Positions 8,233 through 17,025 of a stretch of 64,000 bases of DNA are shown here, piece after piece. Under the pieces are notes generated by a model. The model made no database searches, had not been told where the DNA came from, and was given only the letters and a program-made list of their open reading frames with translations. How positions within the stretch are numbered: the stretch's first letter is position 1; every line of letters starts with the position of its first letter. The stretch is from NCBI RefSeq assembly GCF_004614165.1, contig NZ_SPVG01000185.1, positions 16,334 through 80,333 on the forward strand, written 5' to 3'. This DNA comes from Duganella callida (GTDB taxonomy: Bacteria > Pseudomonadota > Gammaproteobacteria > Burkholderiales > Burkholderiaceae_D). The translations under genes were made by a program, and so were the position numbers.

Positions 8233-8844
8233 TTAACGGCGCATGACCTTTTCCGACGGCGTCAGCGCCTCGATGTAGGCCGGACGCGAGAAGATGCGCT
8301 CGGCGTACTTCATCAGCGGCGCGGCGGTCTTCGACAGTTCGATGCCGTAGTGATCCAGACGCCACAGCAGCGGCGCCACCGCCACGTCCAGCATCGAGAA
8401 TTCGTCGCCCAGCATGTACTTGTTCTTCAGGAACAGCGGCGCCAGGGTGGTCAGGCGGTCGCGGATTTCCGCGCGTGCCTTGTCGTGGCTCTTGTCGTTG
8501 CCCTTGGCGCGCTCGCTTTCCAGCGTGTGCACGTGGACGAACAGCTCTTTCTCGAAGTTGAACAGCATCAGGCGCGCGCGCGCGCGCATCAGCGGATCGG
8601 CCGGCATCAGCTGCGGATGCGGGAAACGCTCGTCGATGTATTCGTTGATGATGTTCGATTCGTACAGAATCAGTTCGCGTTCGACCAGGATCGGCACCTG
8701 ACCATACGGATTCATGGTCGAGATATCTTCCGGCTTGTTAAACAAATCGACATCGCGCACTTCGAAGTCCATGCCTTTTTCAAACAGGACCAGGCGGCAG
8801 CGTTGCGAAAATGGGCAGGTCGTGCCCGAGTAGAGAACCATCAT
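8233..8844 (-). CDS. sspA: Stringent starvation protein A (GST-fold)
   Basis: 203 residues. The N-terminal thioredoxin-like GST domain begins MVLYSGTTCPFSQRCRLVLFE and contains NPYGQVPILV and LYESNIINEYID; the C-terminal helical domain follows (about 90-203). SspA family proteins bind RNA polymerase and lack glutathione transferase activity; in E. coli SspA modulates stress and late phage gene expression. Gene order petC-sspA-sspB agrees. A short hairpin separates it from petC, so it may have its own promoter or be partly uncoupled from the bc1 operon. Confidence 0.93.
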   Translation of the reverse strand: MMVLYSGTTCPFSQRCRLVLFEKGMDFEVRDVDLFNKPEDISTMNPYGQVPILVERELILYESNIINEYIDERFPHPQLMPADPLMRARARLMLFNFEKELFVHVHTLESERAKGNDKSHDKARAEIRDRLTTLAPLFLKNKYMLGDEFSMLDVAVAPLLWRLDHYGIELSKTAAPLMKYAERIFSRPAYIEALTPSEKVMRR

Positions 8845-8925
8845 GTTTATCGTTCCTTAGAAGAACAAAAGGGGGTGGGCCGCGAACGGATCACCCCGAA
8901 TCGATCGCCCGCCAACGCGGACATC

Positions 8926-8952
8926 GCAAAACAAGCGCCGCCAGGCGGCGCT
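8926..8952 (-). terminator. Hairpin after petC, probable terminator or attenuator
   Basis: Perfect 9-bp arms AGCGCCGCC (8934-8942) and GGCGGCGCT (8944-8952) with a one-base centre. Read on the minus strand it follows the petC stop and is followed by TGTTTTG, a weak T-run. It probably reduces read-through from petABC into sspA. Confidence 0.5.
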
Positions 8953-8957
8953 CTCGA

Positions 8958-9722
8958 CTATTTCACTTCTTTCCAGAACGACGCATTCAAGCGCCATGCC
9001 AGGAGGGCGAACACGGCCATGAAAATCACGACCAGGGCGCCCAATTTTTTGCGGGTCTGCGCTGCAGGTTCCGCCATCCACTCCATGTAGCCGACCAGGT
9101 CGGCAACGGCAGTGTCAAATTCAATCTTGTTTAGTTTACCCGGAGTGACCTGCTCAAATCCAGCAAACTGGTGAATCATTTTGCCGTGTTCGTGCGGATC
9201 GGGCACTTCTTCCATCTTCACCTTCTGAATTCCTTGCAATTCCCACAAGACATGCGGCATCGCCACATTGTTGACGACCAGGTTGTTCCAGCCGGTCGGC
9301 CGGGTGTCGTCCTTGTAGAAGGTGCGCAGATAGGTGTACAGGTAGTCACTGCCGCTGCCGGCGCCAGACGCTTTCGCGCGCTTGATGACGGACAGGTCGG
9401 GCGGCACCACCCCGAACCAGGCTTTCGCGTCTTTCGGGTTCATGCTGGTGACCATCATTTCGCCGACCTTCTCGCCGGTAAACAGCAAGTTGGCTTTGAT
9501 CTGCTCCTCGCTCAAGCCCAGGTCCCGCAGGCGGTTGTAGCGCATGGAGGACGCATTATGACAGTTTAGGCAGTAATTGACGAACAGTTTGGCGCCGTGC
9601 TGCAGCGCCGCCATGTTATTCGAACGGTCCGGCGCCTTCTCCAGGGCGACGCCGCCCTCGTTGGCCAGGGCCAGGCCAGGTAACAATGCCAGAATGGCAA
9701 GCACACGTTTCGGGAATTTCAT
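8958..9722 (-). CDS. petC: Ubiquinol-cytochrome c reductase, cytochrome c1
   Basis: 254 residues. A signal peptide (MKFPKRVLAILALLPGLALA) is followed by the heme c motif CLNCH at about 53-57. MP is present further on (DLVGYMEWMAEP), and a C-terminal membrane anchor (LGALVVIFMAVFALLAWRLN) precedes a short basic tail. Cytochrome c1 passes electrons from the Rieske centre to soluble cytochrome c in the periplasm. It is the last gene of petABC, 22 bp after petB. Confidence 0.96.
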   Translation of the reverse strand: MKFPKRVLAILALLPGLALANEGGVALEKAPDRSNNMAALQHGAKLFVNYCLNCHNASSMRYNRLRDLGLSEEQIKANLLFTGEKVGEMMVTSMNPKDAKAWFGVVPPDLSVIKRAKASGAGSGSDYLYTYLRTFYKDDTRPTGWNNLVVNNVAMPHVLWELQGIQKVKMEEVPDPHEHGKMIHQFAGFEQVTPGKLNKIEFDTAVADLVGYMEWMAEPAAQTRKKLGALVVIFMAVFALLAWRLNASFWKEVK

Positions 9723-9744
9723 CTGTTGTCCTTTTTGTACTTTA

Positions 9745-11157
9745 TCAATGGCCGTGGTAGACGACGCGGTCCGGAACCTTCTTGAACGTGCCCATGGCGC
9801 TCCACCATGGCATGAACAGGAAGAAACTAAAGTACAGCAGGGTGCAGACTTGCGAAACGATGGTGCGGCCTTCGGTAGGCGGCAGGGTGCCCAGGTAGCC
9901 CAGGGTCAGGAACGACAGGAAGAACACGGCGTACACGTACTTGTGCCAGCTTGGACGGTAGCGGATCGATTTCACCGGCGACTTGTCCAGCCACGGCAGG
10001 AAGGCCAGGATCACCACCGAGGAGCCGAAGAACACCACGCCCCAGAATTTCGCGTCCAGCACCTGCGGCAGCATGCCGATGATGGCCACCAGCGCGATCA
10101 CGGCGATGATGGTCTTGGTCAGGCTGGCCAGCCGCGACTTCAGCCACACGAACACCACGTAGGCGGCCACGAAGAACATCAGCACCCACATGAAGTCGGC
10201 GGTGGTGGCGCGCAGCACCGAGTAGAACGCGGTGAAGTACCAGGTCGGCGCGATGTGCAGCGGGGTCTTCAGCGAGTCGCCGGGCAGGAAGTTGTTGTAC
10301 TCGAGGAAGTAGCCGCCCATTTCCGGCGCGAAGAACACCACCGCGCTGAAGATCAGCAGGAACACCGACACGCCGAACAGGTCGTGCACCGTGTAATACG
10401 GATGCGACGGGATGGAATCGACCGGGTGGCCGTCCGGACCCAGGTTTTCCTTGACCTCGATGCCGTCCGGATTGCTCGAGCCGACTTCGTGCAGCGCGAT
10501 CAGGTGGGCCGCCACCAGACCCAGCAGCACCAGCGGGATCGCGATCACGTGGAAGGCGAAGAAGCGGTTCAGGGTGGCGTCGGACACCACGTAGTCGCCG
10601 CGTATCCACAGCGACAGGTCCGGGCCGATCAGCGGAATCGCGCCGAACAGGTTGACGATCACCTGCGCGCCCCAGTACGACATCTGGCCCCATGGCAGGA
10701 GGTAGCCGAAGAAGGCTTCGGCCATCAGGCACAGGAAGATGGCAAAGCCGAACAGCCAGATCAGTTCACGCGGTTTGCGGTAAGAACCGTACAGAAGACC
10801 GCGTGTCATGTGCAGATAGACGATGATGAAGAACGATGAGGCTCCGGTCGAGTGCATATAGCGCACCAGCCAGCCCCACGGCACTTCGCGCATGATGTAT
10901 TCGACCGAGCCGAAGGCCAGGTTGGCGTCCGGCTTGTAGTGCATGGTCAGGAAGATGCCGGTGACGATCTGCAGCACCAGCACCAGCATCGCCAGCGAGC
11001 CGAAGATGTACCAGAAATTGAAGTTTTTCGGGGCGTAGTATTTGCCCCATTGATCATTCCACAGCTTGGAGAGCGGGAAGCGGTCATCGATCCAGCCCAC
11101 GGCTTTTTGTGCGGCCGGCGCATCGGCCGGGAATTTTGTCTCCTTGAATGCCCCCAT
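9745..11157 (-). CDS. petB: Ubiquinol-cytochrome c reductase, cytochrome b
   Basis: 470 residues from the ATG at 11157, 1 bp after the petA stop; an upstream in-frame ATG at 11187 would overlap petA by 29 bp and is less likely. Eight or more membrane helices; heme-ligand histidines in YMHSTGAS / YLHMTRGL and FFAFHVIAIPL / AAHLIALHE; the Qo motif PEW is replaced in part by FAPEMGGYF. The protein is the diheme quinol-oxidising core of complex III. A GC-rich AAGGCGAGG Shine-Dalgarno lies at the end of petA. Confidence 0.96.
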   Translation of the reverse strand: MGAFKETKFPADAPAAQKAVGWIDDRFPLSKLWNDQWGKYYAPKNFNFWYIFGSLAMLVLVLQIVTGIFLTMHYKPDANLAFGSVEYIMREVPWGWLVRYMHSTGASSFFIIVYLHMTRGLLYGSYRKPRELIWLFGFAIFLCLMAEAFFGYLLPWGQMSYWGAQVIVNLFGAIPLIGPDLSLWIRGDYVVSDATLNRFFAFHVIAIPLVLLGLVAAHLIALHEVGSSNPDGIEVKENLGPDGHPVDSIPSHPYYTVHDLFGVSVFLLIFSAVVFFAPEMGGYFLEYNNFLPGDSLKTPLHIAPTWYFTAFYSVLRATTADFMWVLMFFVAAYVVFVWLKSRLASLTKTIIAVIALVAIIGMLPQVLDAKFWGVVFFGSSVVILAFLPWLDKSPVKSIRYRPSWHKYVYAVFFLSFLTLGYLGTLPPTEGRTIVSQVCTLLYFSFFLFMPWWSAMGTFKKVPDRVVYHGH

Positions 11158-11158
11158 C

Positions 11159-11767
11159 TTATGCCTCGCCTTTCTCGTCTTTGCCAATGACCAGCTTGGT
11201 GTCGCTCAAAAACATGTAGCGCGGAACTTGCAGATTGTCCGGCGCGGGTTTGTTCTTAAATACACGGCCAGCCATGTCGAAAGTCGAGCCATGGCAAGGG
11301 CAGAGGAAGCCGCCTTCCCAGTCGTCCGGCAGCGAGGGCTGGGGGCCCGGCGTGAACTTGGACGAGGGCGAGCAGCCCAGGTGCGTACAGATGCCGACCG
11401 CCACCATCAGTTCCGGCTTGCGCGAGCGCCATTCGTTGCGGGCGTATTCGGGGGTGAATTCGTCGGGATTGCGTTTGGAGTCGGCGTCGGCGACCTTGCC
11501 GTCGGTTTTCTTCAGCGACGCCACCATTTCCGGCGTGCGCTTGATGATCCAGACCGGCTTGCCGCGCCATTCGACGGTTTTCATTTCGCCGGGATTCAGG
11601 GTGGAAATATCGACTTCCACCGGCGCGCCGGCTGCTTTCGCGCGTTCGGAGGGCTGGAAGGTGCTTACCAAAGCCCCAGCCGTGGCCAGACCTACAACGC
11701 CGCCCGCCGCGCCGGTCGCAACCAGCAAACCACGGCGGCCGGAATCGACCTGCTTTTCGTTACTCAT
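11159..11767 (-). CDS. petA: Ubiquinol-cytochrome c reductase, Rieske iron-sulfur subunit
   Basis: 202 residues. It starts with a twin-arginine type signal anchor (DSGRRGLLVATGAAGGVVGL) and ends with the Rieske domain. The cluster-binding motifs CTHLGCSP and CPCHGSTFD are intact. The protein carries electrons from ubiquinol to cytochrome c1. First gene of petABC; petB starts 1 bp after its stop, implying coupling. An FNR-type box lies about 200 bp upstream. Confidence 0.96.
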   Translation of the reverse strand: MSNEKQVDSGRRGLLVATGAAGGVVGLATAGALVSTFQPSERAKAAGAPVEVDISTLNPGEMKTVEWRGKPVWIIKRTPEMVASLKKTDGKVADADSKRNPDEFTPEYARNEWRSRKPELMVAVGICTHLGCSPSSKFTPGPQPSLPDDWEGGFLCPCHGSTFDMAGRVFKNKPAPDNLQVPRYMFLSDTKLVIGKDEKGEA

Positions 11768-11970
11768 ACAAACCCCAATCAGTCAAAGTGCGAACAAAAT
11801 CCCGGGAACTGTAGAACAAAACTGAAAACTTGCTGAAGCACGAAATCCAGCAACCTTACCTTAGAAGGTATGCCAGATGCAACTCTAATCACCAACGTTG
11901 CTCGATGCCCAAGTTTTGGCTGTTCACACCGCCCCGGTGCGATGATATGGGTTAGGGCCATGAGCGGAAA

Positions 11971-11984
11971 TTGATGTAGGTCAA
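11971..11984. promoter_or_regulatory. FNR/ANR-type box
   Basis: TTGATGTAGGTCAA matches the FNR-family consensus TTGAT-N4-ATCAA with one mismatch. It lies 204 bp upstream of petA and 122 bp upstream of mscL. Oxygen control of the bc1 operon would make sense, but which gene it serves is inference. Confidence 0.5.
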
Positions 11985-12029
11985 TTTATAGCGTAATTCG
12001 GCTTGCAAATGCGTAAATAGCAACCGTGT

Positions 12030-12058
12030 TTGGAATCCAATTGAAAAAATAGTATGAT
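12030..12058 (+). promoter_or_regulatory. mscL promoter
   Basis: A -35 TTGGAA (12030-12035) and a -10 TATGAT (12053-12058) with a 17-bp spacer. The predicted start near 12065 gives a 41-nt leader before the mscL ATG. Confidence 0.6.
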
Positions 12059-12105
12059 CCAGAGGCAGTTTTGTTCACAAATGACCACACCGAAGGGGCC
12101 GACAC

Positions 12106-12546
12106 ATGTCGATGATGAAGGAATTTAAAGAATTCGCGATGAAGGGCAATGTGGTCGATTTGGCGGTCGGCGTGATCATCGGCGGCGCCTTCGGCAAGAT
12201 CGTCGATTCGCTGGTGGCCGACATCATCATGCCGCCCATCGGCAAGCTGTTCGGCGGCCTGGATTTCGCCAACTACTACATCCCGCTGAACGGCCAGGCG
12301 CCCAACCTGAGCCTGGCGGAAGCGAAAAAACTGGGCGCCGTGTTCGCGTACGGGAATTTTGCTACCATCTTGTTGAACTTCATCATCCTGGCGTTCGTGA
12401 TCTTCCAGATGGTGCGGCTGATGAACAAGGCGCGTAACCTGGGCCACAAGCAGGAAGCGGCCGCCGCGGCCGCCGAGCCGCCGCCACCGCCGCCGGAAGA
12501 CATCGTGCTGCTGCGTGAAATTCGCGATTCCCTGAAACACAAATAA
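12106..12546 (+). CDS. mscL: Large-conductance mechanosensitive channel
   Basis: 146 residues. The N-terminal amphipathic helix [20 protein letters not shown] and TM1 ([20 protein letters not shown]) are followed by a periplasmic loop, TM2 ([20 protein letters not shown]) and a C-terminal cytoplasmic helix after an Ala/Pro linker ([19 protein letters not shown]). The pentameric channel opens under membrane tension to release solutes during osmotic downshock. It has its own promoter and is followed closely by the HtrA-type gene. Confidence 0.95.
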   Translation: MSMMKEFKEFAMKGNVVDLAVGVIIGGAFGKIVDSLVADIIMPPIGKLFGGLDFANYYIPLNGQAPNLSLAEAKKLGAVFAYGNFATILLNFIILAFVIFQMVRLMNKARNLGHKQEAAAAAAEPPPPPPEDIVLLREIRDSLKHK

Positions 12547-12582
12547 TTGATCGCCGCCCCGAAGGCGGCAGGCTGGACTTGG

Positions 12583-13743
12583 ATGCGACGACTGTGGTTA
12601 TTGTTTGCGCAAACGGTGACCGTCGTACTGGCACTGTATTTCGTCTACATGGCGGTAGGCCGCGAACGGCCGGCGCCGGTGCGCGTGCAGCAGATGGGCA
12701 ATACCGACCATCCGGCCGCCATGCTGGAGGCCGGGCCGGCCAAGCCGCCGGCGTCGGCGGTGGGGTCGTACCGGGCGGCGGCGGCGCGCGCCATGCCGGC
12801 GGTGGTCAACATCATCACCAGCAAGCGGCCCAAGCGCGGCAAGCATCCGCTGCTGCGCGATCCCTTCTTTAAAAAGTTCTTCGGCGACCGCGACGAGGAT
12901 GCAGATGACGAGTCCAGCCTGGGCTCGGGCGTGATCGTCTCCGGTCAGGGCTATATCCTGACCAACAACCACGTGGTCGAGGCGGCCGACGAGATCGAGG
13001 TGGTGCTGGCCGACGGCCGCAAGGCCGCCGCCAAGCTGGTCGGCACCGATCCCGAAACCGACCTGGCGGTGATCAAGATCAGCCTGGAAAAACTGCCGGT
13101 GATCGTGCTGGGCCAGGCCGAGCAGGCGCAGGTCGGCGACGTGGTGCTGGCGATCGGCAACCCGTTCGGCGTCGGCCAGACGGTGACCATGGGCATCATC
13201 TCCGCGCTGGGACGCAACAACCTGCACATCAACCATTTCGAGAATTTCATCCAGACCGACGCGGCGATCAACTTCGGCAACTCGGGCGGGGCGCTGGTCG
13301 ATGCCAGCGGCAACCTGCTGGGCATCAACTCGGCCATCTATTCGCAGAGCGGCGGCTCGGTCGGCATCGGCTTCGCCATTCCCGTCTCGACCGCCAAGAA
13401 TGTGATGGAAGCCATCATCAAGACCGGCCACGTGGTGCGCGGCTGGATCGGCGTGGAAACCCAGGAGATCACGCCCGAGCTGGCCAGCAGCTTCGGCCTG
13501 CAGCGCCAGAGCGGCGCCATCATCGCCGGCGTGGTGCGCAACGGCCCGGCCGACAAGGGCGGCATCAAGCCGGGCGACATCTTGATCTCGGTCGACAACC
13601 AGCCGGTGACCGACACCAACACCATGCTCAACCTGATCGCCCAACTGGTTCCTGGCGGAAAAGCTAAAATGGTGGTCCTGCGTAAAAACAAGGAAACCAC
13701 GCTGGACATCACGGTCGGCAAGCGGCCGGCCAACGCCAAATAA
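12583..13743 (+). CDS. HtrA/DegS-type periplasmic serine protease
   Basis: 386 residues from the ATG at 12583, chosen because the protein then begins with a clean signal anchor MRRLWLLFAQTVTVVLALYF; a TTG at 12547 immediately after mscL would add 12 residues. The catalytic triad is visible: H in TNNHVVEA, D in DPETDLAVIKI and S in FGNSGGALVD. One C-terminal PDZ domain follows (WIGVETQEI to DNQPV). An N-terminal anchor with one PDZ resembles DegS and similar Do-family proteases in envelope quality control and stress signalling. I give no symbol because DegS and DegQ roles cannot be separated here. Confidence 0.9.
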   Translation: MRRLWLLFAQTVTVVLALYFVYMAVGRERPAPVRVQQMGNTDHPAAMLEAGPAKPPASAVGSYRAAAARAMPAVVNIITSKRPKRGKHPLLRDPFFKKFFGDRDEDADDESSLGSGVIVSGQGYILTNNHVVEAADEIEVVLADGRKAAAKLVGTDPETDLAVIKISLEKLPVIVLGQAEQAQVGDVVLAIGNPFGVGQTVTMGIISALGRNNLHINHFENFIQTDAAINFGNSGGALVDASGNLLGINSAIYSQSGGSVGIGFAIPVSTAKNVMEAIIKTGHVVRGWIGVETQEITPELASSFGLQRQSGAIIAGVVRNGPADKGGIKPGDILISVDNQPVTDTNTMLNLIAQLVPGGKAKMVVLRKNKETTLDITVGKRPANAK

Positions 13744-13751
13744 GGAACTCC

Positions 13752-14438
13752 ATGCATCTGCGTGATCTGACCCAATACCTGCGTGAACTGGCGGACAACA
13801 ACAACCGTCCCTGGTTCATCATGAACAAGCCGCGCTACGACATCCTGCGCGAAGAATTTCTGCAAGTGGTGACCGAGATGATTGCCGAGCTGGGCAAATT
13901 CGACGCCCAGGTCAAATTCAGCAATCCGAAAAAAGCCATGTTCCGCATCAACCGCGACGTGCGCTTCGCCCATGACAAGAGCCCGTACAAGACGCGCTTC
14001 TCGGCCGCGGTGGCGCCGAACGACATGCGCCGTCCCAGCAAGGCGGGCGGCCCGACCTACTACATGCAGATCGACGGCACGGGCCGGCTGCTGTTCGGCG
14101 CCGGCGAATACATGCCGCCGCCGCACCGGCTGAAAGCGCTGCGCCGCCACCTGGTCGAGGACGCGGCCGGCTTCCGCAAGGTATTGAAGAACAAGAAACT
14201 GGTGGCGACCTACGGCGACATCCAGAACGAAGGCAAGTTGCAGCGGCCGCCGAAGGGCTTCGACCCCGAGCACGAGCACATCGAATACATCAAGCTGAAG
14301 AGCTTCTTCATCTGGACCGAGGTGGACCTGCCGCTGAACCAGCCGGAAAAACTGGTGCCCATCCTGGCCGCCGGCCTGAAAGACGCCTATCCGCTGGTGG
14401 AATGGATGCGCGCCGCCAGAGAAGACGAGGAAGCATAA
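13752..14438 (+). CDS. DUF2461 family protein
   Basis: 228 residues, matching the DUF2461/TIGR02453 family: an N-terminal LTQYLRELADNNNRPWFIMN (work in the family calls this region NNNrdWF), RDVRFAHDKSPYKTR in the middle and a conserved TYYMQID / GAGEY core. The family is widespread and has no established biochemical function. It starts 8 bp after the protease gene in the same direction and may be cotranscribed. It ends one base before a long palindromic repeat that separates it from convergent gpsA. Confidence 0.85.
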   Translation: MHLRDLTQYLRELADNNNRPWFIMNKPRYDILREEFLQVVTEMIAELGKFDAQVKFSNPKKAMFRINRDVRFAHDKSPYKTRFSAAVAPNDMRRPSKAGGPTYYMQIDGTGRLLFGAGEYMPPPHRLKALRRHLVEDAAGFRKVLKNKKLVATYGDIQNEGKLQRPPKGFDPEHEHIEYIKLKSFFIWTEVDLPLNQPEKLVPILAAGLKDAYPLVEWMRAAREDEEA

Positions 14439-14528
14439 TCCGGGGTCAGGTCTTCCATGGCGTCACGAACCCAACCGTAAGCGTGCTTACGGTTGGGTTC
14501 GTGACGCAATGGAAGACCTGACCCCGGA
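14439..14528. repeat. 90-bp near-perfect palindrome with CCGGGGTCAG ends
   Basis: Two 44-base arms (14439-14482 and 14485-14528) with one mismatch and a 2-base centre. The outer ends are TCCGGGGTCAG / CTGACCCCGGA. It sits between the convergent stops of the DUF2461 gene and gpsA and could act as a bidirectional terminator. The same outer ends flank the palindrome at 39641-39732, whose inside is unrelated, so the two belong to one dispersed repeat family (REP/MITE-like). Confidence 0.85.
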
Positions 14529-14530
14529 GT

Positions 14531-15556
14531 TTATTCGTCGCGGGGATCGCGCGAGAGCAGGCGGGCGACCATCGCCTGCGGCTGGTCGCCGTCGAACAGC
14601 ACGCCAGCCACGGCGTTGGTGATCGGCATGTCGACGCCGACCCGCGCCGCCAGTTCGCGTACCGCCTTGGAACACGGCACGCCTTCGGCCACGTGGCCCA
14701 GTTCCTGCACGATGACGTCCAGCGGCTTGCCTTGCGCCAAGCCCAGGCCGACGCGGCGGTTGCGCGACAGGTCGCCGGTGCACGTCAAAATCAGGTCGCC
14801 CATGCCGGTCAGACCCATGAAGGTTTCGGTCTGGCCGCCCAACGCCACGCCCAGGCGGGTGATTTCCGCCAGGCCACGCGTGATCAGCGCGGCGCGCGCG
14901 TTCAGGCCCAGGCCCAGGCCATCGGCGGCGCCGGTGGCGATCGCCAGCACGTTTTTCACCGCGCCGCCCACTTCGACGCCGACCAGGTCGTCGCTCGAGT
15001 AGACCCGCAGGTTGCCGCCGTGGACGATGTCGACCACGCGGGCGCGCAGTTCGGCCGAGTCGGAAGCGATGGTCAGCGCGCATGGCAGGCCTTTCGCCAC
15101 CTCCTGTGCGAACGAGGGACCGGACAGGGCGCCGCCGGGCACCGCGTCGCCCAGCACTGCGCGCACGATCTGGTGCGGCAGCAGGCCGGTTTCGTATTCA
15201 AAGCCTTTGCACAACCACACCACGTTGGGGATGGCGCGCCCCTTCAGCTGCTGCAGCAGCGGGCGCAAGCCGGCCACCGGGCAGGCGGCGATCAGCAGGC
15301 TGCCCGGTTCGGCCACGTGGGCCAGGGCGGCGTCGAAGTCGGCGGCGATTTGCAGGCCCGGCGGAAACGGATGGCCGGGCAGGTAGCCGGTGTTTTCGCG
15401 CGCGGCCGCCATCTGTTGCAGCGCGGCCGCGTCGCGGCCCCACAGCAGCACCTCATGACGGTGCGCCAGGGCGATGGCCACGGCCGTGCCCCAGGCGCCG
15501 GCGCCGAGCACGCTCACTTTGCGGGCGGTGCCCGCAGCATTGCTTGTATCTTGCAT
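14531..15556 (-). CDS. gpsA: Glycerol-3-phosphate dehydrogenase [NAD(P)+]
   Basis: 341 residues. The Rossmann motif [16 protein letters not shown] is at about 15-30, the conserved WLCKGFE and [11 protein letters not shown] motifs at the middle, and catalytic lysine in [15 protein letters not shown] with [15 protein letters not shown] further on. The enzyme reduces dihydroxyacetone phosphate to sn-glycerol 3-phosphate for phospholipid synthesis. It is the last gene of the leftward rhodanese-grxC-secB-SH3-gpsA series; the secB-gpsA link is common in proteobacteria. It ends 3 bp from the long palindrome. Confidence 0.96.
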   Translation of the reverse strand: MQDTSNAAGTARKVSVLGAGAWGTAVAIALAHRHEVLLWGRDAAALQQMAAARENTGYLPGHPFPPGLQIAADFDAALAHVAEPGSLLIAACPVAGLRPLLQQLKGRAIPNVVWLCKGFEYETGLLPHQIVRAVLGDAVPGGALSGPSFAQEVAKGLPCALTIASDSAELRARVVDIVHGGNLRVYSSDDLVGVEVGGAVKNVLAIATGAADGLGLGLNARAALITRGLAEITRLGVALGGQTETFMGLTGMGDLILTCTGDLSRNRRVGLGLAQGKPLDVIVQELGHVAEGVPCSKAVRELAARVGVDMPITNAVAGVLFDGDQPQAMVARLLSRDPRDE

Positions 15557-15596
15557 GGGATCTCATCCGGCGCGTGGGGAGGCGCCGCTACGGCAA

Positions 15597-16040
15597 TTAT
15601 ATGCCCCAGACTTCGGAATTCTTGACGTAACCGACCAGCCCGTCACGGTGACGTACCTTGATCCAGCCGCCATTGGCGCTGTCGGCCACTTCCAGCAGCA
15701 CGCCCTTGTCGGCGGTGAACACGGCGGCGGCGCTGTCGTCCGGATTGGCGCGGACTTTCAGGTTGGCCATCTTGACGATGACGTTGCGCTTGGCGCTCAG
15801 GCCCTTGGCCTCGGTCCAGGCCAGTTCACCGGACACGTCGCGCACTTTCAGCCATTCGCCATAGGCCAGCACCACTTCCAGCGGCGCGCCGCGCGGCACG
15901 ACAAACAGCTTGCCGCCCTTGGTGGAGGGGGCGTCGTACAGGATCACGGGATTGGCGCCCACCGTCTTGAAGTCGTATGCCTGGCTGGCGGCAGCGGCCA
16001 GCGTCATGGTCAGTGCGGCGATCCAACGGGGAAATGTCAT
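15597..16040 (-). CDS. Exported SH3-domain protein
   Basis: 147 residues. A signal peptide (MTFPRWIAALTMTLAAAASQA) precedes two bacterial SH3-like repeats: GANPVILYDAPSTKGGKLFV...EWLKVRDVSG and MANLKVRANPDDSAAAVFTADKG...GWIKVRHRDGLVGYVKNSEV. Such domains usually bind peptidoglycan peptides or act as a spacer in the periplasm. No catalytic domain is attached. It sits between secB and gpsA with 67 and 40 bp gaps, so cotranscription is likely. Confidence 0.82.
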   Translation of the reverse strand: MTFPRWIAALTMTLAAAASQAYDFKTVGANPVILYDAPSTKGGKLFVVPRGAPLEVVLAYGEWLKVRDVSGELAWTEAKGLSAKRNVIVKMANLKVRANPDDSAAAVFTADKGVLLEVADSANGGWIKVRHRDGLVGYVKNSEVWGI

Positions 16041-16107
16041 GGCTTACCTTGAGGTGAAACAACCGCCGGGTGCGGGCCCGGCGGCATCGAGCTGTTGCGG
16101 CAGCAGC

Positions 16108-16581
16108 TTAGTGGGTCGCGTCTGGCGCAGGCGCGTTGGCGGCAGCCTCGGCGATCGCCTGTTGGCGCTGCTGGTAGAAGGCTTCGAAGTTGATCTCGGC
16201 CAGGTGGACCGGCGGGAAGCCGGCGCGGGTGATGACGTCGGCGATGTTCGAACGCAGGTATGGGTACACGATGTTCGGGCAGCCGATGCCCAGCAGCGGG
16301 TCCAGCTGCTCAGCAGGAATGTTGCGGGCTTCAAAGATGCCGGCTTGCTTGCCTTCAACCAGGAAGGCAACCTTGTCCTTGACCTTGGCGGTGACGGTGA
16401 TGGTCACGGTCGATTCGAACACGCCGTCCGCCAGCGGCTCGGCGCCGACGTCCAGGGCCACTTCGATGGTTGGCGCTTCTTGTTCCAGGAAGATCGCTGG
16501 CGAGTTAGGTTGTTCCAGCGACAGATCTTTCAGGTAGACGCGTTGGATTTGAAATACTGGTTGCAGATTTTCTTCAGACAT
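16108..16581 (-). CDS. secB: Protein-export chaperone SecB
   Basis: 157 residues, typical length. Family motifs include [62 protein letters not shown] and [16 protein letters not shown]. The tetrameric chaperone keeps precursors unfolded and hands them to SecA. The window is rich in exported proteins (pseudopilins, exoprotein). It lies 172 bp after grxC with no gene between. Confidence 0.97.
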   Translation of the reverse strand: MSEENLQPVFQIQRVYLKDLSLEQPNSPAIFLEQEAPTIEVALDVGAEPLADGVFESTVTITVTAKVKDKVAFLVEGKQAGIFEARNIPAEQLDPLLGIGCPNIVYPYLRSNIADVITRAGFPPVHLAEINFEAFYQQRQQAIAEAAANAPAPDATH

Positions 16582-16753
16582 GGAGCGCTTTCGTGATGTG
16601 AAAACGAGCGGCCTATATGGCTATAAGCCGCCCAGGATGATGTTTTGCTTGGTAAGGCCAGAACACAGCGCAAATCAAACGCGAGGGCAATTGTATCAAA
16701 ACCATCATGGTTTTAAAGGCTTTCACCTGCCCCGCGTTGTATTATGTGGGCTG

Positions 16754-17014
16754 TTAGCCATTTAACAAGGGGGACAGGCCGCCCGCTTGATCCAGCGCAT
16801 ACAAATCGTCGAAACCGCCGACATGGGTGTCGCCGATATAGATTTGCGGCACGGTGCGGCGGCCGGTTTTCTGCATCATCACGACGCGCTGTTCCGGGTC
16901 GAGGTCGACGCGGATCTTCTTCAGGCCGGTCACGCCCTTGGCTTCCAGCAGGCGCTCGGCGCGCACGCAGTATGGGCAGACGGCGGTGGTGTACATGGTT
17001 ACTTCGGTCGTCAT
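16754..17014 (-). CDS. grxC: Glutaredoxin 3
   Basis: 86 residues from the ATG at 17014, preceded by GGAGAA. The redox motif CPYC is at about 13-16 (TTAVCPYCVRAERLLEAKG), TVPQIYIGDTHVGG carries the cis-proline and glutathione-binding residues. It reduces disulfides and glutathione mixed disulfides in the cytoplasm. Placed 11 bp after the rhodanese gene and upstream of secB, as is common in betaproteobacteria. Confidence 0.95.
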   Translation of the reverse strand: MTTEVTMYTTAVCPYCVRAERLLEAKGVTGLKKIRVDLDPEQRVVMMQKTGRRTVPQIYIGDTHVGGFDDLYALDQAGGLSPLLNG

Positions 17015-17025
17015 AACGTTCTCCT

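Larger units (their letters stand above)
11768..12105. other. Divergent intergenic region petA/mscL
   Basis: 338 bp without a gene. It holds an inverted repeat TACCTT-AG-AAGGTA at 11857-11870, an FNR-type box at 11971-11984 and a good sigma-70 promoter for mscL at 12030-12058. I could not place a clear petA promoter. Confidence 0.6.
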
